Assembly (NCBI GenBank): GCA_934438135.1
Contig: CAKSBP010000012.1
Location: 11,183-75,182, forward strand
DNA length: 64,000 bases
Direction: 5' to 3'
DNA from: an uncultured Clostridium sp.
Lineage (GTDB): Bacteria; Bacillota; Clostridia; Lachnospirales; Lachnospiraceae
Shown: positions 8,055 through 16,469 of the stretch, in pieces
Position numbering within the stretch: position 1 is the stretch's first letter
How the letters are laid out: each line of letters opens with the position of its first letter
Made by a program: the position numbers and the translations under genes
The notes under the pieces: generated by a model
The model's database searches: none
What the model saw: only the letters and a program-made list of their open reading frames with translations
Told to the model about the DNA's origin: nothing

Positions 8055-9152
8055 TTAAGAGTCAAAATTGAAAATAAAAAATTTCCTTTTCCTCTTATTA
8101 ATCTTTTCTTTGTATTTGGATACAGCTGGATCTTTCATTTGATAAATCCGCTGACTGTCTTTTCCATCTGCTGTTTTTTCTGTTAGACATTTATTTTTGT
8201 ATAAAAATTTAGTTAATTCGTAACAGCTTACCCAGATTTCATTGTTTCCATCTTTTTGAACTTCATCAAAAATGAGCTGAACTCCAAAGTGGAGATGTGG
8301 AGTAGAGATATTGCTGACATTTTCCTTACGACTGTAGCCGGTGTTTCCAAGATAACCGACAACATCGCCGGCGGTAATCACGTCACCTATTTTTAGATTT
8401 GGAACAAATGGGTGGTCTTTTCGTAGGTGGGCATAGTAATAGTATCTTTTTTTGTCAAAACTTCGAATACCAATACGCCAGCCTCCATATTGATTCCAGC
8501 CAAGTGCTTCTACATAACCTGATTCTACAGCGACAATTGGAGTTCCCGTGCATCCCATCATATCATGGCCAAGATGTTTTCGCTTAAATCCATAGGAACG
8601 GGATACGCCGAAATCATCAAAATCATTGTAATAAAAGCCACAGGCAATAGGAGAAAAGGCTTTCAGTCCATATCGTTTTTCCCATTTTTTCTGGGAACTT
8701 CCTTCCGAGGCATCGGTCTGTAATTCGAATTCACCGACCATACCGCCAAGAACTGCCTGGTACGCCTGGTAATAATACTTATAATATTTTAAATCTTTTG
8801 TTAGTTCGTCCATAGTAGTTTTCTGATTTGTCAGCTGTTCTGCTAATGTCTGAAAGGATTCTTTTACTTTGGATTGGTTAGAAAAATTGCCTCCGGTTCT
8901 AGCTGCATAATAGGCCAGCATTTCAATCCAGTTTAAATGGATTTTTTGCCCATAGGTTTCGATGTCATATTTGTAGGCGGCATCCATAGCATTTGCTGTA
9001 ACTGTAAAATCTACCCATTTAATATAGTTTTTATTGATGGAGGCAGTAAAAACAGCGGCTTCCTTTTGATTGTAATGATTGGCAAGCAGGAATAATGCTG
9101 CAATCAGAATAAAACAGGAAGCAGCCAGAATGGATTCTCTTATTTTTTTCAT
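8055..9152 (-). CDS. Membrane-anchored M23 (LytM-type) metallopeptidase
   Basis: Predicted peptidoglycan endopeptidase acting outside the membrane. Residues 8-25 form an N-terminal signal-anchor helix. A helical region with many Tyr and Lys (about 50-140) precedes the LytM domain, which keeps the zinc ligands: HLGHD (His193, Asp197) and HLHFG in the C-terminal third. The domain is interrupted by no frameshift. A GAGGT site precedes the ATG. The protein ends in a very basic tail (KINKRKRK). The target bond is unknown; a role in sporulation or cell separation is possible but unsupported here. Confidence 0.88.
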   Translation of the reverse strand: MKKIRESILAASCFILIAALFLLANHYNQKEAAVFTASINKNYIKWVDFTVTANAMDAAYKYDIETYGQKIHLNWIEMLAYYAARTGGNFSNQSKVKESFQTLAEQLTNQKTTMDELTKDLKYYKYYYQAYQAVLGGMVGEFELQTDASEGSSQKKWEKRYGLKAFSPIACGFYYNDFDDFGVSRSYGFKRKHLGHDMMGCTGTPIVAVESGYVEALGWNQYGGWRIGIRSFDKKRYYYYAHLRKDHPFVPNLKIGDVITAGDVVGYLGNTGYSRKENVSNISTPHLHFGVQLIFDEVQKDGNNEIWVSCYELTKFLYKNKCLTEKTADGKDSQRIYQMKDPAVSKYKEKINKRKRKFFIFNFDS

Positions 9153-9258
9153 GGCTACCTCGAACAGAATTCGTAATCGTAATATATCATATGTAAAGAA
9201 CCTGATATCTAGTACTGGAAGACATAGAATCGAATAAATAGGCAGAATGTGATAATAC

Positions 9259-9264
9259 TATAAT
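9259..9264 (+). promoter_or_regulatory. Possible -10 box for the 9302 gene
   Basis: TATAAT lies 37 bases before the ATG of the methyltransferase gene. No convincing -35 hexamer is seen 16-18 bases upstream, so this is a partial match only. Confidence 0.4.
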
Positions 9265-9301
9265 TGGAAGATTATGAGAAGACAATGGAGGTATCAATCA
9301 C

Positions 9302-10465
9302 ATGACATTAGAAGACAATTTTTTATTACATTACCTGAAAAAGTTCGATAAGGTGCCGTTTGATATTACAATTCATGGAAAGAGGCATCATATTGGTGAG
9401 GGAGACGCCAGATTTTCAGTGCAGTTAAATGGCGATATTAAGAAAGAGGACTTATTGAATAGCACTTCTCTTGCCCTAGGGGAAGCCTATATGAAAAAAA
9501 ATTTGATAATTGAAGGGGATTTATATGAGGCACTTTCTGATTTTTTAAGTCAGATTGGTGGTTTTACTGCAAGCAGTCATATGCTGAAAATGCTTCGGCA
9601 TGCTCATACAAAGCAGAAGGAAAAGAACGATGTTTCTAGTCATTATGATATTGGAAATGATTTTTATAAGATGTGGCTGGATCAGAGCATGAGTTATTCC
9701 TGCGGATACTTTAAAAATAGCAAGGATACGCTTTATCAGGCACAGGTGCAGAAGGTGGAGTATATTCTGGAGAAGCTGTATTTAAAAGAAGGAATGACAC
9801 TATTAGATATTGGATGTGGATGGGGATTTCTTTTGCTCCGTGCTGCAAAGCAGTATAAAGTAAAGGGTTGTGGTATTACCTTAAGTGAAGAACAGTTTAA
9901 AGAATTTTCCAAGCGGATAGAGGAAGAACATCTAGAGGAGTATCTTACCGTAAAAATGCTGGATTATCATGACCTTCCCAAGCTGAAGAAACAGTTTGAT
10001 CGAATTGTCAGTGTTGGAATGCTGGAACATGTGGGAAGAGAAAATTATGAATTATTTATGGATATTATCAAAAAGGTATTAAAGCCAAAAGGATTGTTTT
10101 TGCTTCATTATATCAGCGGACAGCTTGAACAGGAAGGGGATCCTTGGATTCGAAAGTATATTTTCCCAGGAGGACAGATTCCGAGCCTTCGGGAAATTGT
10201 AAATCTGTGTCCGAAGGAGGATTTTCATATTTTAGATGTGCAGAATTTACGGCCTCATTACTGTGAAACCCTGCTTCGCTGGAATGCAAATTTTCAAAAA
10301 TGTAAAGGAGAAGTTATTAAGAAATACGGAGAAGAGTTTGCAAGGATGTGGGAATTGTATTTATGTTCGTGTGCTGCTGGATTTCGAAACGGAGTTGTCA
10401 GCCTGCATCAGATTTTAATGTCGAATGGTGTAAATAATGAACTGCCAATGACAAGATGGTATTAA
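9302..10465 (+). CDS. cfa: Cyclopropane-fatty-acyl-phospholipid synthase family methyltransferase
   Basis: Members transfer a methylene group from S-adenosylmethionine to unsaturated acyl chains of membrane phospholipids. The 387 residues match the size of E. coli Cfa. The N-terminal half is the lipid-binding domain; the SAM site reads LLDIGCGWGFLLLRAA, followed by VSVGMLEHVG and the C-terminal LRPHYCETLLRW typical of Cfa. GGAGGT precedes the ATG. It appears to be a single-gene transcript divergent from the M23 peptidase. Other SAM-dependent lipid modifications in the same family cannot be excluded. Confidence 0.9.
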   Translation: MTLEDNFLLHYLKKFDKVPFDITIHGKRHHIGEGDARFSVQLNGDIKKEDLLNSTSLALGEAYMKKNLIIEGDLYEALSDFLSQIGGFTASSHMLKMLRHAHTKQKEKNDVSSHYDIGNDFYKMWLDQSMSYSCGYFKNSKDTLYQAQVQKVEYILEKLYLKEGMTLLDIGCGWGFLLLRAAKQYKVKGCGITLSEEQFKEFSKRIEEEHLEEYLTVKMLDYHDLPKLKKQFDRIVSVGMLEHVGRENYELFMDIIKKVLKPKGLFLLHYISGQLEQEGDPWIRKYIFPGGQIPSLREIVNLCPKEDFHILDVQNLRPHYCETLLRWNANFQKCKGEVIKKYGEEFARMWELYLCSCAAGFRNGVVSLHQILMSNGVNNELPMTRWY

Positions 10466-10546
10466 GAGATTTCAGGTATTACTTGTTTTATAGACGGAAT
10501 CTTGTTATGATATAGCATAGGGAGGCTGAATTTACGGAGGATGGTT

Positions 10547-11185
10547 ATGAGAATTTTTTTAGTAAGGCACGCCAGACAGGAAAGTGTGTTATGCAATGAC
10601 AATACATCATTATGCGAAATTGGACGGAAACAAGCTTTCCTGTTAGGAAAAAGACTAAAGAAGTATGGATTGGATGAGATTTTTTCCAGTGACCTGATAC
10701 GGGCAGTGGAAACAGCTGAGATTATCAGAGAAGAAGCTGGTAAAAGGGATGTACCGATAAAAATAAGAGAAGGACTTAGGGAAACAGATTTTGGCGAATT
10801 GACAGGACTGCCTGATTCAGAAATCAAGATAAAGTATAAGGAATTTATGGAATCGCGTTACCATGTAGAAGAAGACTGGGCATATCCTGGCGGGGAAAGC
10901 GGACAGGAAGTATTTATTCGTGCCAGAAAGGTTCTGGATGAAATCATACAAAGAGACAAGGAAAATGTGTGTGTAGTAACGCATGGGGGAACAATTCGTG
11001 TTCTCTTGGCAGGACTATTTGGCGACGGGCAGAAAGACAGGCTTTTATTTGGAAAATATCTGGAGCGTGGAGGATTTACAGAACTTTATTATGATAAGAA
11101 AACGAAACGCTGTTATCTGGAAAGGTTTAATGATTATGCGCATTTAGAAGCAGATGAATCATTGTTAATGAGAAAGGATAAGTAA
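10547..11185 (+). CDS. Histidine phosphatase family protein
   Basis: A branch-1 phosphoglycerate-mutase-fold phosphatase of 212 residues. The catalytic motif is LVRHARQE near the N-terminus (phospho-accepting His), with SSDLIRAVETAE and the second catalytic His in VVTHGGTIRV. The ATG at 10547 is preferred over one at 10541, because the GGAGG site touches the earlier codon and is 6 bases from the later one. Family members include cobalamin-pathway alpha-ribazole phosphatases and broad phosphatases; the motif set does not decide which. It ends 2 bases before maf. Confidence 0.85.
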   Translation: MRIFLVRHARQESVLCNDNTSLCEIGRKQAFLLGKRLKKYGLDEIFSSDLIRAVETAEIIREEAGKRDVPIKIREGLRETDFGELTGLPDSEIKIKYKEFMESRYHVEEDWAYPGGESGQEVFIRARKVLDEIIQRDKENVCVVTHGGTIRVLLAGLFGDGQKDRLLFGKYLERGGFTELYYDKKTKRCYLERFNDYAHLEADESLLMRKDK

Positions 11186-11187
11186 GT

Positions 11188-11787
11188 ATGTATAAATGTA
11201 TTTTAGCCTCTGGCTCACCAAGAAGACAGGAAATTCTTGGCCAGTGTGGAGTTTGTTTTGACGTCGTTCCTAGTAAGAAGGAGGAAAAAACAAAGAATAC
11301 AGAGCCGGAACTTGTTGTGAAGGAACTGGCATTGGTGAAGGCAGAGGATATTTTTAGAAAGTGTGCAAGCGAAGACTGTATCGTGATTGGTGCAGATACG
11401 ATTGTAACACTGGATAACAAGATTTTAGGAAAACCTAAGGATGAAGAAGAGGCTTTTTCAATGCTTAAAAGCATTCAGGGAAGAAGCCATGATGTTTATA
11501 CTGGTGTTGCCATATTTATTCTTAAGGGAGATGAAACAAAGTGTGTTAATTTTGCAGAAGCAACAAAAGTAAATGTGAGAGAAATGAGTGACCAGATGAT
11601 CCGGGAATATGTCCTGACTGGTGAACCAGCGGACAAGGCCGGTGGATATGGCATTCAGGGAGCATTTGCACCATTTGTGGAAAGTATCGAAGGAGATTAT
11701 TACAATGTAGTAGGCCTTCCGATCTCTAAAATTTATTATGAAATGTTAAACTGCGGAATTGATTTAAAAAAAGACTGCTTGATTTAG
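11188..11787 (+). CDS. maf: Maf family nucleotide pyrophosphatase
   Basis: Maf proteins hydrolyse non-canonical or specific nucleoside triphosphates (often dTTP and UTP) to monophosphates, as house-cleaning enzymes linked to septation. The 199-residue protein starts with the signature ILASGSPRRQEIL and carries VIGADTIV, LGKPKD and GGYGIQG, all in order. It follows the histidine phosphatase by 2 bases and so forms a two-gene operon. In many Clostridia maf is beside mreBCD; that neighbourhood is not kept here. Confidence 0.94.
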   Translation: MYKCILASGSPRRQEILGQCGVCFDVVPSKKEEKTKNTEPELVVKELALVKAEDIFRKCASEDCIVIGADTIVTLDNKILGKPKDEEEAFSMLKSIQGRSHDVYTGVAIFILKGDETKCVNFAEATKVNVREMSDQMIREYVLTGEPADKAGGYGIQGAFAPFVESIEGDYYNVVGLPISKIYYEMLNCGIDLKKDCLI

Positions 11788-11872
11788 GATAATCCCCCGC
11801 TGATTATAATAGAATGATACAAAGCTGGAAATAAGGTGAAATGGATGAACGAACGCAGCGGGGAAAATTATC
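11788..11872 (+). repeat. Long-range inverted repeat downstream of maf
   Basis: CCCCGCTG (11795-11802) and CAGCGGGG (11856-11863) are exact inverted copies, extended outward by GATAAT (11788-11793) and ATTATC (11867-11872). The 53-base loop contains TATAAT (11805-11810). It could be a 3' structure of the maf mRNA or part of a separate RNA. Confidence 0.5.
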
Positions 11873-11940
11873 AAAGGGTATTTTTTGTAACAGTTGTCTC
11901 ACGCATGCTTCTCATCATGGTTACAATTTACATAATTTAA
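11845..11940 (+). CDS. Candidate 31-residue hydrophobic peptide
   Basis: An ATG at 11845, seven bases after AAGGTG, opens a 31-codon frame. The predicted peptide has a short polar start (MNERSGENYQR) and then a hydrophobic stretch (VFFVTVV and MLLIMVTIYII) that could insert in the membrane. A second frame from 11841 also runs 36 codons, and the region holds strong RNA structure, so coding is uncertain. Confidence 0.25.
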   Translation: MNERSGENYQRVFFVTVVSRMLLIMVTIYII

Positions 11941-12060
11941 GCCTGAAAATATAAGGACGGGATGATTTCTCGTGACCGGAAGGTATCTGTCTGGGTTAAT
12001 CATTGATTGTAAGAGTTCAGCTGTAAAATTGAAAAACATTTACAATCAAATAAATACGAA

Positions 12061-12098
12061 AAGTACTGTGATTTTTCATCAATCACAGTACTTTTTTT
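12061..12098 (+). terminator. Strong intrinsic terminator
   Basis: AAGTACTGTGATT (12061-12073) and AATCACAGTACTT (12081-12093) form a perfect 13-bp stem with a 7-base loop and then a run of seven T. It lies 270 bases after maf, so it ends a transcript that contains the structured gap 11788-12060. Confidence 0.92.
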
Positions 12099-12182
12099 GG
12101 AACACAGGGGAATTTAGTTGCATACTGGCTTATAATTGGATAAAATGAAGATATCAATAATAATTGCTGGGAGGTGTTTGTT

Positions 12183-12866
12183 ATGCTGGTGCAGTATGCA
12201 TTTAATATAAAGGGGTGTAAACAGGATGACTTATTTAATCAGTTTCGAGGAGTGATATCCGAGGAGAGAGAGAAGAAACTGGATAAGTTTCATTTTGAAG
12301 CAGACCGGCTCCGGAGTCTGTACGCAGAGATTTTATTACGATATGGGTTACAGAAAGAAGGAATGAGGTCAGAGGATATTCAATTTGTACATAATGAGTA
12401 TGGAAAACCCGGACTAAAAGACCGGAAAGATTTGTATTTTAATCTTTCTCATTCTGGAGACTGGGTGATTTGTGCCATATCTTCAAAACCTGTTGGAGCA
12501 GATGTGGAACAGGTAAAGAATCGGGAGATGGATATTGCAGAGCGTTTCTTTTCATCTTATGAATATAAGGAATTAATGAAGTGTCCAAAGGAAGCACAGG
12601 CAGAATATTTCTGCAAACTTTGGACATTGAAGGAAAGCTATGTAAAGGCGCTTGGCATGGGACTTTCCAAGTCATTTACTTCATTTTGGTTTGAAATTCA
12701 TGGTGGAGATATTCGGATGTATACTGAAGAGAATGGACATAATGATTACTATTTTTATGTATATCCGCTGGAACCGGGATATGAGGCGGCCATTTGTACA
12801 AAAGAGCGTTATATGGGAAAATATCGTCCTGTGACTATGGAAGATTTGAAGAAAGCATTATTATAA
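12183..12866 (+). CDS. 4'-phosphopantetheinyl transferase (Sfp type)
   Basis: Adds the phosphopantetheine arm from CoA to acyl or peptidyl carrier proteins. The 227-residue protein has the Sfp length and motifs: a FNLSHSG block, VGADVEQ with the Mg-binding acidic residues, and FCKLWTLKESYVKALG (the W-T-x-K-E-S/A-x-x-K core). The ATG at 12183 fits GGGAGGTG upstream; the in-frame GTG at 12174 sits inside that ribosome site. No peptide synthetase or polyketide genes are in the window, so the carrier substrate is unknown. Confidence 0.92.
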   Translation: MLVQYAFNIKGCKQDDLFNQFRGVISEEREKKLDKFHFEADRLRSLYAEILLRYGLQKEGMRSEDIQFVHNEYGKPGLKDRKDLYFNLSHSGDWVICAISSKPVGADVEQVKNREMDIAERFFSSYEYKELMKCPKEAQAEYFCKLWTLKESYVKALGMGLSKSFTSFWFEIHGGDIRMYTEENGHNDYYFYVYPLEPGYEAAICTKERYMGKYRPVTMEDLKKALL

Positions 12867-12914
12867 AACACAAGCATATATTTTGATAAGATGACATAAT
12901 CAAGGAGGACTGGA

Positions 12915-13445
12915 ATGATTCAGTTTCTGCTTCATTTGGATGAATCTATTTTACTTTGGATTCAGGATACATTACGTAGTGATGTGCTTACACCAGCGAT
13001 GGTGTTTTTTACTTGTTTGGGGAATAAGGGGATGCTTTGGATATTGATTTCCTTAGTACTGATGTGCTTCTCTAAGACAAGAAAAGCGGGAATTATGTCA
13101 ATCACTGCTCTTGCATTTGCATTTTTAGTGGATAACATGATTTTAAAGCCGCTTTTTGGCAGAATGAGACCATACGAAGTGATAAAGGGGCTTCATTGTA
13201 TTGTGGGAAAACAGCCGAATTTTTCGTTCCCATCTGGACATACGGGAAGTTCTTTTGCATCTGCGGTAGTATTGTATCAGGAACTTCCGCAGAAATATGG
13301 AAAATGGCTTTTAGTAGCAGCATTTCTGATGGGATTTACCAGGCTATATGTGGGTGTACATTATCCATCCGATGTGTTAGGAGGAGCGATTATCGGGACG
13401 CTGCTTGGAATTTTTACAGTGAAAGCATATCAAAGCTGTAATTGA
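12915..13445 (+). CDS. PAP2 superfamily membrane phosphatase
   Basis: The 176 residues contain several membrane helices and the three PAP2 motifs: K-x6-RP (KPLFGRMRP), PSGHTGSS, and a third block TRLYVGVHYPSD where the usual Ser before Arg is Thr. Such proteins dephosphorylate undecaprenyl pyrophosphate (BcrC type) or other lipid phosphates at the outer face of the membrane. AAGGAGG precedes the ATG. It follows the Sfp gene by 48 bases, which may only reflect proximity. Confidence 0.9.
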   Translation: MIQFLLHLDESILLWIQDTLRSDVLTPAMVFFTCLGNKGMLWILISLVLMCFSKTRKAGIMSITALAFAFLVDNMILKPLFGRMRPYEVIKGLHCIVGKQPNFSFPSGHTGSSFASAVVLYQELPQKYGKWLLVAAFLMGFTRLYVGVHYPSDVLGGAIIGTLLGIFTVKAYQSCN

Positions 13446-13497
13446 TTGGCTTGTTTTCTCATAGAATGAAGAGAAAAGCTATGGGAAAGAAGCATAT

Positions 13498-15267
13498 ATG
13501 AATACAGAGAAGATTGATAACCAGCTCAATCTGGCGTTGAGCAGCAGTCAGGAACAGCGGGATAGGACTGCAGATTTAAATATTGGATATGATGAAGAAG
13601 CGAATACATGGGAACTGATTGTAAAATATTCATTCAGTCTCGACAAAATTCGAGACGAACTGGATATCACCGTTGTAGAACTCATGGCGAACTATGCAAT
13701 TATTACAATTAAACAGTCTCTGATTGGCAAGCTGTCAGAATACCAGGAAATTGAGTATATTGAAATGCCAAAGGGACTGTTTTTTGCTGTCTCTGACGGC
13801 CGTGCATCTTCCTGCATTAATCAGGTGCAGTCAGGAAGCAATGGCTTGTTTGGAGATGGAATCTTAATTGCGGTTATTGATTCAGGCATTGATTATACCC
13901 ATCCGGATTTTATTAATGAGAATGGGACTACACGGATTGTAGATTTATGGGATCAGACTATAACACCAGGAGAAGGGCAGGCACCACCTACTGGATATGC
14001 CATAGGAACCTTGTACACGGAGGAGGCTATCAATGCTGCTTTAAAGGAGACAGATCGTGCTACACGTCAACAGTTGATTCCAAGTGAAGATTTGACTGGT
14101 CATGGCACTCATGTAGCGGGAATTGCCGCAGGAAATGGCAGAGCCAGCAATGGAGTTTACCGGGGAGTTGCAAGTAAATCCAATCTTCTTGTGGTGAAAC
14201 TGGGAAGTTGCGTTGGTGAGAGTTTTCCAAAAACAACCCAGCTTATGTCAGCGATTGATTATTCCATTAAACGTGCTATTGAACTGGAAATGCCGTTGGT
14301 TATCAATGTGAGTTTTGGAAATAATTATGGTGCCCATGGAAATAATTCTATTCTGGAGCAATACATTAATGATGTAGCCGGTGTAGGAAGAACGACTATT
14401 TGTGTTGGTTCTGGAAATGAAGCAGCATCTGGTCATCATGCATCTGGTCAGCTTAGAAATGGTGTAACAGATAATATTGAGCTTTCCATTGCAGAATGGG
14501 AAAATACACTGAATCTGCAGATATGGAAAAACTTCTATGATGATTTTGATATTATTGTTCATGCACCGGGAGCAACTCAGTCCGGGACGATTACGAAAGT
14601 TGCCGGGAAGCAGCAGTTTACCCTGGAGGGAACAGAACTCCTGATTTATTATGGAGAGCCAACTCCTTACAGTGTTCTACAGGAAATTTACATTGAATTT
14701 ATTCCGTCTGGAAGTAATACTTATCTAACGAGTGGTGAGTGGCGTCTGGAACTGATTCCGAAAACTATTGTAAATGGAACATATCAAATGTGGTTTCCAA
14801 CGGCAGAATCAATTAATCCACTGACTCGTTTCCTTCGTCCTTCTTTGGATACTACGTTGACGATTCCATCAACAGCAGAGAAAGTGATAACCGTAGGTGC
14901 ATATGACAGCGATAAGGACAGCATTGCCTTTTTCTCCGGACGTGGCTACACGATTACAGGGGAAATCAAGCCGGATATTGTGGCACCCGGTGTGGATATT
15001 ATTTCAGCTTCTATCGGTGGTGGTTATACGACGAAGACGGGGACGTCTATGGCCACGCCGTTTGTGGCGGGATCAGCGGCACTGCTTATGGAATGGGGAA
15101 TTGTTCGGCGACAGGACCCGTTTTTATACGGAGAGAAAGTCAAAGCATACTTAATCGCTGGGGCGAGGAAACTGCCCTTTGCCAGGGATTATCCAAATCC
15201 AGAAGTTGGATTTGGGGCGTTATGTCTAAGGGATTCGTTCCGATGGATTGGAGTGCAGAAGATTTAG
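13498..15267 (+). CDS. Csp-like S8 (subtilisin) family protease
   Basis: A 589-residue subtilase without a classical signal peptide. The catalytic triad is complete: Asp128 in AVIDSGIDYTHPDF, His202 in GHGTHVAG, and Ser517 in TGTSMATP. A roughly 100-residue prodomain precedes it, and about 170 residues are inserted between the oxyanion and Ser regions, as in the jelly-roll-containing Csp germination proteases of Clostridia (CspA/B/C). Csp proteases activate the cortex hydrolase SleC during spore germination. No sleC or other csp gene is in the window, so a germination role is an inference from architecture. A terminator follows directly. Confidence 0.85.
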   Translation: MNTEKIDNQLNLALSSSQEQRDRTADLNIGYDEEANTWELIVKYSFSLDKIRDELDITVVELMANYAIITIKQSLIGKLSEYQEIEYIEMPKGLFFAVSDGRASSCINQVQSGSNGLFGDGILIAVIDSGIDYTHPDFINENGTTRIVDLWDQTITPGEGQAPPTGYAIGTLYTEEAINAALKETDRATRQQLIPSEDLTGHGTHVAGIAAGNGRASNGVYRGVASKSNLLVVKLGSCVGESFPKTTQLMSAIDYSIKRAIELEMPLVINVSFGNNYGAHGNNSILEQYINDVAGVGRTTICVGSGNEAASGHHASGQLRNGVTDNIELSIAEWENTLNLQIWKNFYDDFDIIVHAPGATQSGTITKVAGKQQFTLEGTELLIYYGEPTPYSVLQEIYIEFIPSGSNTYLTSGEWRLELIPKTIVNGTYQMWFPTAESINPLTRFLRPSLDTTLTIPSTAEKVITVGAYDSDKDSIAFFSGRGYTITGEIKPDIVAPGVDIISASIGGGYTTKTGTSMATPFVAGSAALLMEWGIVRRQDPFLYGEKVKAYLIAGARKLPFARDYPNPEVGFGALCLRDSFRWIGVQKI

Positions 15268-15290
15268 GGTGGAATTTGAATAGGAGTAGA

Positions 15291-15331
15291 AAAACAGGAG
15301 CTTTGTGCGGAGGCGTGAGCTCCTTGTTTCT
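15291..15331 (+). terminator. Intrinsic terminator of the S8 protease gene
   Basis: AACAGGAGCT and AGCTCCTTGTT (centred on GGAGCT 15297-15302 and AGCTCC 15318-15323) form a stem with one bulge, followed by TTTCTT. Confidence 0.7.
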
Positions 15332-15453
15332 TATGTGAATTGTAAACTGAAAATCTATACCTAGCTCTAAATATAGTATGGTTTGTAAGCAAAAGTCCCG
15401 TATGGATTCTTGAATTACAAATATATAGGGGAGTAAATGCGAGAAAGAAATGG

Positions 15454-15542
15454 ATAATGCGTTACAGAAATTGGGGTCTGGTGTTAAGCCGGCTGAATCT
15501 GCTCTATGATGACAGACTTAGACAATATCTATAACGCATTAT
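15454..15542 (+). repeat. 89-base hairpin element in a gene-free stretch
   Basis: ATAATGCGTTA (15454-15464) and TAACGCATTAT (15532-15542) are perfect inverted copies. A second nested pairing is GTCTG (15476-15480) with CAGAC (15513-15517). The gap from 15332 to 15664 holds no credible gene; a short hairpin around TCGGTA / TACCGA (near 15559-15581) is the only other structure I see. The element could be a small RNA or a miniature inverted-repeat element; no clear target duplication flanks it. Confidence 0.45.
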
Positions 15543-15664
15543 ATTATTAAGATACCGTCGGTAATTAAAAATACTACCGATAGCAGACAAATCATTTCTA
15601 CATATCTCAATTCAATCAAATTGAATTTTATGATTTACTCGACACGAAAATAATTATACCCTCT

Positions 15665-16414
15665 TTACAGTGGAGCCATCAGAACCTTACCAGTTCCTCT
15701 ATAAACATTCACTAAACCTTCCCCAGAAGCAGCAGAACCAATTAAGCTTTTCGTAGAACGTTCTACTGTAAACTGAAGGCTCTGACTCCAGGCGATAGCA
15801 TAGCTGCCATCTATTTTTAAAACATCATCCTGTAAATTTACTTCCAGAAGTTCTTCTCTTGGATAAGCAGATTCTAATACGACGTATCCGGCACCTTTTA
15901 GACAGGTATTAAACAAACCTTCTCCGCCGGCTACAGCAGAAGAAAAGGTGGAACGTGCAACGACTTTCATGTCAACGGAACCTTCACATGCAAGGAATAA
16001 TCCGTCTTCGATGACCATGCCATTCCAGTCAGCGGCATTTTCAATTAATAAGTATTTGTAAGTTGGTTCTAATACAACGGAACCGGTGCCGTGGTAACGG
16101 GGTTTGATGGCACTTTCCTTTGTTACTTTGGAACCAGCCAGCTTTTTAATAAAATCACCAGCTCCTTTGATGTTAGTTGCAGCACTGACATTTCCAGCCA
16201 TCCACTGCATTGCACCAGATTGAAGAACTACATCAGAATCATTGAGGGTTACGAAAACCTGTCTTTTTTTAATGTTCATTTCGGATGCAAAGTATGCCTG
16301 AGCTGCATTTGACGGGGAGACGCTTAAATCTTTTTCGTATTCATAGATTTGAAAAGGCCCCTGGCTTTCTATTAGTTTACGGTTCTTTGTATCTGCTGAA
16401 TTAATCTGAAACAT
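15665..16414 (-). CDS. AIM24 family protein
   Basis: The 249 residues form the TRAP-like / AIM24 beta-barrel family (formerly DUF124). Typical features are the Gly-rich GGEGLFNTCLKGAGYVVLES block and the repeated C-terminal ASGEGLVNVYRGTGKVL, together with QSGAMQWMAG. There is no signal peptide. The bacterial function is not established; the name comes from a yeast mitochondrial biogenesis factor. TAGGAGG precedes the ATG. It is monocistronic and sits next to the LysR gene on the same strand. Confidence 0.88.
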   Translation of the reverse strand: MFQINSADTKNRKLIESQGPFQIYEYEKDLSVSPSNAAQAYFASEMNIKKRQVFVTLNDSDVVLQSGAMQWMAGNVSAATNIKGAGDFIKKLAGSKVTKESAIKPRYHGTGSVVLEPTYKYLLIENAADWNGMVIEDGLFLACEGSVDMKVVARSTFSSAVAGGEGLFNTCLKGAGYVVLESAYPREELLEVNLQDDVLKIDGSYAIAWSQSLQFTVERSTKSLIGSAASGEGLVNVYRGTGKVLMAPL

Positions 16415-16469
16415 TGTGATTATCCTCCTATTTCGCTTCGTAAAAAAATGGTATTTTTATCATATTATA

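Noticed and set aside
8399..8587. Plus-strand reading frame inside the M23 peptidase gene
   Set aside because: It is antisense to a well-supported metallopeptidase domain and has no ribosome site or family resemblance.
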